Positions 58,874 through 64,000 of a stretch of DNA of 64,000 bases are shown here, one piece after another. The position numbers were made by a program, and so were the translations under genes. This DNA is from JAKACA01 sp963735115 (GTDB taxonomy: Bacteria > Actinomycetota > Acidimicrobiia > Acidimicrobiales > Bog-793): positions 1,644,903-1,708,902 of the forward strand of contig CAVTJR010000001.1 in NCBI GenBank assembly GCA_963735115.1, in the 5' to 3' direction. How positions within the stretch are numbered: the first letter of the stretch is position 1; every line of letters begins with the position of its first letter. The notes below the pieces were generated by a model that was given only the letters and a program-made list of their open reading frames with translations, was not told the DNA's origin and ran no database searches.

Positions 58874-61800
58874 ATGGAGTACCGGATTCTCGGCCCGCTC
58901 GAGGTGATCGCAGATGACGGCACCCCGGTGCCGCTGGCCGGCGTCCGTGAGCGGACCCTGCTCGCCAGCCTCCTCCTCCAGACGAACCACGTCGTCTCGA
59001 CCGATCGGCTCATCGACGTGCTGTGGGGCGAGAAGCCCCCTCCAAGCGCCTCGAACGGCCTGCAGGTGCATGTGTCCAAGCTGCGGAGAAAGCTTGAAGC
59101 AGCCTCAGCCATCAGCCCGATCCGGACCGAACATCCGGGCTATGTGCTGCGGACCCTCCCCGGTGAGCTTGACGCCGAACGCTTCGACGAGCTCGTCCGC
59201 TCGGCAGCCGACATGGGGTCTGATAAGGCGATCACCAGGTTGAAAGAGGCCCTCTCCCTCTGGCGGGGAGAGGTGCTTTCAGGGCTGGCGCCCGAGGTCT
59301 TCCTTGCCGAAAGCGCCCGCCTCGAAGAGCTTCGCCTCGTCGCCACTGAGCGCAAGATTGAGGCCGAGCTCACGCTGGGACGCCACCACGAACTTGTCGC
59401 TGAGCTCGAGTTGCTCGCGAGCACGCACCCGCTCCGCGAGCGCCTCCAGGGCCAGCTCATGGTCGCCCTCTACCGCTGCGGTCGACAGGCCGATGCCCTT
59501 GCCGCTTACCGCAGGACGCGGACCACCCTCGCTGAGCAACTCGGTATCGACCCGAGCGTGTCCCTGCAAGAACTCGAGGTCGCCATCTTGAACCACGCGC
59601 TCGGTGTGCCCGAAAGCGCTCCGATCGACTCGCGCCTCAGTGCTTCGGCCGGTGGCCCGGGGACGCTCACGTTCCTCTTCACCGACATCGAGGGCTCGAC
59701 AGCAATCCTGAGGCGGCTCGGGGATCGATACGCCGAACTGCTCACGGCCCACCACGAGATCATCCGAAACAGCCTCGCCGCCCACAACGGCACCGAGGTC
59801 GTCACGGCCGGCGACGGCTTCTTTGCCACCTTCGCTTCACCGCGCGCCTGCGTGGCGGCCGCCGTCGAGATGCAGCGCGCCGTCGCCGCGGCTCCCTGGC
59901 CAGCTGGGGAAGTGGTGCGGGTGCGCATGGGCATCCATACGGGCGAGGCCTCCGAGGAGTCGACCGGGCTTGTCGGACTCGATGTCCACAAGGCCGCCCG
60001 CATCGCCGCCGTCGGCCACGGCGGCCAGGTACTCGTCTCCTCGGCGACGGCGGCCATCGTTCGTGACGCCCTTCCCGAGGACTGTCACCTTCGTGATCTC
60101 GGTTCCCACCGGCTGAAGGACCTAGGACAGCCGGAGCAGCTCTTCCAACTCGACGCGGACGGTCTCGAGGTCGATTTCCCGCCGCTGCGCTCGCTCGACA
60201 ATCCGGCGCTTCCAAACAACCTGCCTGCACAGCCGGCAAGCTTCGTCGGGCGGGATGTCGAAGTGGCCGAGGTTCGGCGTCTCGTCGGGTCCGCTCGGCT
60301 CATCACCCTCACCGGTGCCGGCGGATGCGGCAAGACCCGGCTCGGTCTGCAGGTGGCGGCGGAACTGCTCGACGGGTCCGGGGACGGGGTCTGGCTCGTC
60401 GAGCTCGCCTCGGTCTCAGAGCAAGGGGCCGTCCCGGCGGCGATCAGCGAGGTGCTCGGGATCACGAGCCGAGCCGGTCGGCCGGTGCTCGAGACTCTGC
60501 TCAACGCCCTCGAGCTCCAATCCGTGCTCATCGTGCTCGACAACTGCGAGCACCTGATCGAGGCGTGCGCCGAAGTCGCCAACGCCATCTTGCTGCGGTG
60601 CCCAAGGGTCCACCTGATGGCGACGAGCCGTGAACCTCTCGGCATCGGCGGCGAGACCATCTACCGCGTGCCTTCGCTGTCGCTCCCCAATCCCGACGAC
60701 GGCGACACCTTCGCGACCGAGGATTCGGACGCCGTCGCGCTGTTCGTCGATCGGGCGAGGACACAAGGCGCCGAGTGCACCCTCGACGAAGAGACCGGCC
60801 CGCTCGTCGTGTCGATCTGTCGGCGACTGGACGGGATGCCGCTCGCCATCGAGCTTGCCTCCGCCCGGTTGCGATCGATGTCGCTCGAAAGCCTCCACGA
60901 CCGACTCGACCAACGCTTTCGCCTGTTGACCGGGGGGAGCCGGAGCGCATTGCCGCGCCAACAGACCCTGCGGGCAACGGTCGACTGGTCCTATTCGCTC
61001 CTCAACAGCCCCGAGCAGTCGCTGCTTCGTCTCCTTTCTGTGTTTGCCGAGAGCTTTAGCTTGGAGGCGGCCGAGAAGGTCTGTTGCCTCCACGACATCG
61101 AGGAGTTCGACGTCGACGACTTGTTGGGGTCGCTCGTCGACAAGAGCCTCGTCGTCGCAGAGCCGAGCAGAGGAAGGGCCCGCTACCGGCTGCTCGAAAC
61201 GATCCGACAGTTCGCCGCCGAACGCCTCGTCGAATCGGACGAGGTCGCGGCTGCCGCCGTCGGCGTGGCACACGCCTCGTACTACCTATCGCTCGCCGAA
61301 CTCGCCGCGCCGCACTTCTTTGGACCCGAACAGGGCCGGTGGTTCGCACGGCTCGACGCCGACCAGGCCAACCTGCAACGCGCGATGCAGCACTCGACGG
61401 CAGAACGCGACGGGACCGAGCGGGTGCTGCGCTTCGGCGTGGCGCTCCAGCGTTATTGGCGGGTGCGTGGGCGAGACGAGGAACCGGTCAGCCTGCTCAC
61501 GTCCGTGCTCGAGCGTCCGGAAGCCCAAGCGGACCCGAAGCTGTTCGCCGCCGCCATGTGCACTGTCGCGTATCTCTCCAGCGACACCAGAACGGCACTG
61601 TTGGCCGGTGAACGGGCGGTCGAGATCGCCCGCCGGCTCGATGACGACCGATTGCTCATCTGGTCGCTTGGTTATCTCTGCGCTAAGTGTTACTTCGGCG
61701 GCGACCCCCAGAGAGGGCTTCAACTCGGCAAGGAGGCTGTCGAACGCGCCAGGGCGCTCGGTGACGAGGTCTTGTTGGCCAACAGCCTTTTGCGCTACCT

Positions 61801-62392
61801 CCTCTGCAGCAGCACCATCGACCCGGCCCGCACTGAAGAGTTGTTCACCGAAGCGATCGCGAGCGCCGAACGGTCCGGCGATCAGTTCTGCATCGCCCAC
61901 CTTCAGAACAATGCTGGTAGCTACGCGCTGGAGGAGGGAAACATCCCTGCGGCGCGATCTCACCTTGAAGAGGCGGTTCGAGTCAGTGATGCGATCGGGT
62001 ACGTAAACCACTATCAGCCGATCGTCAACTTGGGCCAGGTGCTGTATGAGGAGGGCGACTGCGAAGGTGCTCGCTCCAGATTCCAGGACGCGTTGCGCAT
62101 CAGTCGTCGAGCCGGAGATCGCTCCGGGATTGCCTCCTCGAACCTTTGGCTCGCCTGTCTCGCAGTTGACTCGGGCGACTGGCATTGGGCCAGCCTGCTT
62201 CACGGGGTCGCGCAGGCATTCATGGACCAGACGGGCGAAGTGTGGGAGCCCGAGGCGAACCATCGAGAGGCCGCCAGCATCAACGCGGTGCGCACACACC
62301 TCGGTGATGCGGAGTTCGAACGCGCCTATGCCGAGGGCATGAGGCTCAGTGCTGAAGAGGGATTCGAGCTGGCGCTCGGCAGAGTGCGATGA
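58874..62392 (+). CDS. SARP-cyclase-NB-ARC-TPR transcriptional regulator
   Basis: A 1,172-residue AfsR-like regulator. Residues 1-95 are an OmpR-type winged helix (MEYRILGPLEVIADDGTPVPL ... LQVHVSKLRRKL), and 97-245 a bacterial transcriptional activator domain. About 263-425 is a class III cyclase domain inserted where most SARPs go straight to the ATPase (LTFLFTDIEGST with metal Asp, TAGDGFFATF, VRMGIHTGEAS). About 460-780 is an NB-ARC ATPase with Walker A GAGGCGKT at 481-488 and Walker B VLIVLDNCEHL. The rest is TPR-like helices. It should activate target promoters after ligand or nucleotide binding. It faces four 11-bp repeats upstream. Confidence 0.92.
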   Translation: MEYRILGPLEVIADDGTPVPLAGVRERTLLASLLLQTNHVVSTDRLIDVLWGEKPPPSASNGLQVHVSKLRRKLEAASAISPIRTEHPGYVLRTLPGELDAERFDELVRSAADMGSDKAITRLKEALSLWRGEVLSGLAPEVFLAESARLEELRLVATERKIEAELTLGRHHELVAELELLASTHPLRERLQGQLMVALYRCGRQADALAAYRRTRTTLAEQLGIDPSVSLQELEVAILNHALGVPESAPIDSRLSASAGGPGTLTFLFTDIEGSTAILRRLGDRYAELLTAHHEIIRNSLAAHNGTEVVTAGDGFFATFASPRACVAAAVEMQRAVAAAPWPAGEVVRVRMGIHTGEASEESTGLVGLDVHKAARIAAVGHGGQVLVSSATAAIVRDALPEDCHLRDLGSHRLKDLGQPEQLFQLDADGLEVDFPPLRSLDNPALPNNLPAQPASFVGRDVEVAEVRRLVGSARLITLTGAGGCGKTRLGLQVAAELLDGSGDGVWLVELASVSEQGAVPAAISEVLGITSRAGRPVLETLLNALELQSVLIVLDNCEHLIEACAEVANAILLRCPRVHLMATSREPLGIGGETIYRVPSLSLPNPDDGDTFATEDSDAVALFVDRARTQGAECTLDEETGPLVVSICRRLDGMPLAIELASARLRSMSLESLHDRLDQRFRLLTGGSRSALPRQQTLRATVDWSYSLLNSPEQSLLRLLSVFAESFSLEAAEKVCCLHDIEEFDVDDLLGSLVDKSLVVAEPSRGRARYRLLETIRQFAAERLVESDEVAAAAVGVAHASYYLSLAELAAPHFFGPEQGRWFARLDADQANLQRAMQHSTAERDGTERVLRFGVALQRYWRVRGRDEEPVSLLTSVLERPEAQADPKLFAAAMCTVAYLSSDTRTALLAGERAVEIARRLDDDRLLIWSLGYLCAKCYFGGDPQRGLQLGKEAVERARALGDEVLLANSLLRYLLCSSTIDPARTEELFTEAIASAERSGDQFCIAHLQNNAGSYALEEGNIPAARSHLEEAVRVSDAIGYVNHYQPIVNLGQVLYEEGDCEGARSRFQDALRISRRAGDRSGIASSNLWLACLAVDSGDWHWASLLHGVAQAFMDQTGEVWEPEANHREAASINAVRTHLGDAEFERAYAEGMRLSAEEGFELALGRVR

Positions 62393-62718
62393 GTTTGATG
62401 GGGCCGCGGCGATCGTCAGCGTTCTCGGCAGGTGTCCCATAACGCGTCGTCCGCAACTTGACGAGGCGTCCTCCAAGTGACGTTGAAGGGCAGTCGCGAA
62501 ACAGAACGCACGGCCCGAACATCGATCCGCGTCGACCCAGTCCGAGCGCCGAACGACGGTTCGCGCAACCTGCGACCAGCCAAGGCCCGAGTGCGAAGGG
62601 CTGGGAGGGCGGCCCGGGGCAAGCTCGGGGACGTGCGGCCCGTGGTGATCCTCGGACCAGGGGGTGCCGGAACGTCAGCCTTCGTGGCCACGCTCGCCGA
62701 GTTGAGGGTCCAGTTCGG
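62393..62718. other. gap between regulator and integrase genes, with a possible gene remnant
   Basis: No complete gene is visible. On the plus strand the last 26 codons before the stop at 62722 read RPVVILGPGGAGTSAFVATLAE, protein-like and similar to the start of a P-loop protein, but the text before it is Arg-rich and has no ribosome-binding site. It may be the remnant of a gene truncated by recombination next to the integrase. Confidence 0.3.
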
Positions 62719-63909
62719 TTAGGAGTGCTTCTCATCCTCCATCCCGGCGTCCCCAAACAAGGCCCCGCCGATCTTGGCGGCAGCGTCGCGTTGCATAGTC
62801 GGCGTCACATGGCTGTAGAGGTTGGCGAACAGCGTTGGGTCGGCATGCCCCAGCCGTTCGGCGGCCACCTTCGGCGGGACGCCAGTCGCCAGCATCAGCG
62901 TGGCACTGGTGTGACGTAAGCCGTGGGCAGTCAGGCGGGGTAAGCCAAGCTCGGCCGTGTAGGTGCCCAGCAGCCGCGACAGATATTGCGAGTGGTAGGG
63001 TCCCCCGCCGGCCTTCGTGAACACGTAGTCGCTGTCCTGCCAAGCCGAAGCAGCGAGCTGCTCCTGAGCCTGCAGCTTCCGCTGTCGACGTAGAACACCT
63101 ACAAGGCCGTCATCGAGGTCGATCGTGCGCACGGCGTCGCGGCTCTTGCCGGTCGAGGCGACGGTCTCATGCCCGAGGGTGGAAACGAACTCGACCACTC
63201 GCACCACGCCGGCGTCGAGGTCGACCCGGGGCCAGCGTAGCGCCACCAGCTCGCCGATCCGCAGGCCGGATCCGAGCAGGAAGGCCCACAACGGCCAGGT
63301 TCGGTCCCCTTCCATCAGAGCGAGGAACTCCCGCGCCTGTTCGGGACTCCAGTGCCGAGGGATCGACCGCTTCGGGCGAGGACGAGGGGCGCCGGTCATC
63401 GGGGTGACCGACATCAGGCCGGCGCCGACGGCCAACTTGAACGCCCCCGCCAGCGGCGCCCGGGCTAAGCGGACGGTGTTCGCCGCCAGCGGCTTCCCAT
63501 CCTTGGTGCCGCCCTCCTTGGTCATCTTGCGCTGCCACGCGAGCACCACGTCAGGAGTGACGTCACGCACCCGTTTGGTCCCAAGATGCGGACGGACGTA
63601 ATCGTCGGCGTAGTGCCGGTAGTCGAAGCGAGTCTTGGCCGACAGCGGGCCGTCAGCGTCGATCCCGTCGAGATACAGGTCGAGAAGCTCGTTGACTGTC
63701 GTCCCACCGGGCACCGGCTTGAGCTGACCTCGATCCACCCGGGCGAGGATCTCGCGCCGAGCCCTGCCGGCGGCCGCCGCGGTCGGGAAGCCTCGCCTGG
63801 TGATCTGCTCTCGCCGGCCCGTCAAGGGATCACGCCCGAGGGTGACCCTCAGGTACCAGCCGCCCTTGCCGTCCGGGTAGACGCCTTCTGGTCTCGTAGG
63901 CATCGCCAA
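62719..63909 (-). CDS. tyrosine-type site-specific integrase
   Basis: A 396-residue phage-type tyrosine recombinase. It has an N-terminal arm-binding domain (GVYPDGKGGWYLRVTLGRDPLTG, residues 9-60), a core-binding helical domain (about 70-165), and a catalytic domain with Arg217 (GLRIGEL), His329 and Arg332 (HGLRHTSATL), His355 (GHADPTL) and nucleophile Tyr365 (NLYSHVT). The C-terminus is intact. The reading frame opens with TTG at 63909; ATG at 63903 is an alternative start. It sits at the presumed right end of the element, and arm-like repeats lie 21 bp upstream and may let it repress its own promoter. Confidence 0.95.
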   Translation of the reverse strand: MAMPTRPEGVYPDGKGGWYLRVTLGRDPLTGRREQITRRGFPTAAAAGRARREILARVDRGQLKPVPGGTTVNELLDLYLDGIDADGPLSAKTRFDYRHYADDYVRPHLGTKRVRDVTPDVVLAWQRKMTKEGGTKDGKPLAANTVRLARAPLAGAFKLAVGAGLMSVTPMTGAPRPRPKRSIPRHWSPEQAREFLALMEGDRTWPLWAFLLGSGLRIGELVALRWPRVDLDAGVVRVVEFVSTLGHETVASTGKSRDAVRTIDLDDGLVGVLRRQRKLQAQEQLAASAWQDSDYVFTKAGGGPYHSQYLSRLLGTYTAELGLPRLTAHGLRHTSATLMLATGVPPKVAAERLGHADPTLFANLYSHVTPTMQRDAAAKIGGALFGDAGMEDEKHS

Positions 63910-63918
63910 ACATCCGCT

Positions 63919-63950
63919 GAGAACCGTTTGGTTCTCACGAGGTTCTCACG
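63919..63950. repeat. candidate integrase arm sites, right end
   Basis: GGTTCTCACG at 63930-63939 and 63941-63950, with an inverted GAGAACC at 63919-63925. The direct pair matches the pair at 57061-57082. It lies directly upstream of the integrase start. Confidence 0.6.
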
Positions 63951-63983
63951 GGCACCATGCGCGGCCCCACGGAAAATGCCACC

Positions 63984-64000
63984 TGAACTGGACTAGTTCA
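63984..64000. other. short dyad at the window end
   Basis: TGAACT and AGTTCA are perfect six-base arms around five bases. It could be an operator or a core-site feature near the expected right attachment site; sequence beyond the window is needed to interpret it. Confidence 0.3.

Larger units (their letters stand above)
56880..64000. mobile_element. integrative element in tRNA-Arg (right end outside the window)
   Basis: Support comes from four features: the tRNA-Arg 3' scar at 56880-56920; a tyrosine recombinase at 62719-63909; paired GGTTCTCACG repeats near both ends (57061-57082 and 63930-63950) that look like integrase arm sites; and accessory cargo (toxin-antitoxin, giant regulator, secreted protein). 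Given the scar's orientation, the intact tRNA-Arg should lie just right of position 64000 on the minus strand. The size would be a little over 7 kb. No replication or transfer genes are seen, so it would rely on others to spread. Confidence 0.7.

Overview
The window is high-GC DNA from an actinobacterium. Several traits point there: two KstR-type operators, F420-linked oxidoreductases (two luciferase-like, one Ddn-like), a biotin synthase paired with the actinobacterial auxiliary protein BsaP, a DUF3068 protein, an AfsR/SARP-type regulator, and many GTG starts with ATGA/GTGA overlaps. A lineage near Acidimicrobiia or mycobacteria is plausible, but the window alone cannot settle it. Most of it reads as ordinary chromosome with small operons and unusually repeat-rich gaps.

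Layout. 1-4.75 kb: a lipid or sterol catabolic cluster (two acyl-CoA dehydrogenases facing a P450 and an LLM oxidoreductase), bracketed by two KstR-like boxes. 4.75-7.6 kb: a 48-bp repeat array, a nitroreductase, then bioB-bsaP. 7.6-10.4 kb: repeats, then a YbjQ-domain operon. 11.0-12.1 kb: a 1.03-kb passenger-gene cassette with terminal inverted repeats and a 13-bp target duplication. 12.1-29.8 kb: housekeeping and accessory genes (FtsX-type permease, MocR regulator, D-aminoacyl-tRNA deacylase, metallo-hydrolase, sirtuin, YcaQ-like protein, S9 peptidase, phosphatases, phosphopantetheinyl transferase). 29.9-36.0 kb: a compact group 3b-like [NiFe] hydrogenase operon with its protease, HypC and a cyclic-nucleotide-binding protein. 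36-41.6 kb: acyl-CoA synthetase, DUF3068 protein, metallo-hydrolase, Ddn-like protein, PPK2. 41.8-45.2 kb: two frameshifted genes (GGDEF-EAL and collagen-like). 45.4-56.7 kb: a BNR-propeller/MoaD pair, methyltransferase, dienelactone hydrolase, PQQ-like propeller, metY with a CoA-binding partner, a flavin monooxygenase, OsmC, and a cyclase fused to a dead hydrolase.

56.88 kb to the window end looks like an integrated mobile element. It starts at a 41-nt 3' fragment of a tRNA-Arg gene, carries a DUF1778/GNAT toxin-antitoxin pair, a small repeat-containing secreted protein, a giant SARP-cyclase-ATPase regulator, and ends with a tyrosine integrase. GGTTCTCACG repeats, candidate integrase arm sites, lie near both ends. 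The intact tRNA-Arg is predicted just right of the window.

The most interesting unit is inside this element. The giant regulator and the small secreted protein are divergent, and the gap between them holds four CGCTGA repeats spaced exactly 11 bp apart, the hallmark of SARP binding. The arrangement resembles AfsR and its small target gene afsS. Cyclic nucleotides recur in the window: two class III cyclase domains, a cNMP-binding protein in the hydrogenase operon, and a broken c-di-GMP gene.
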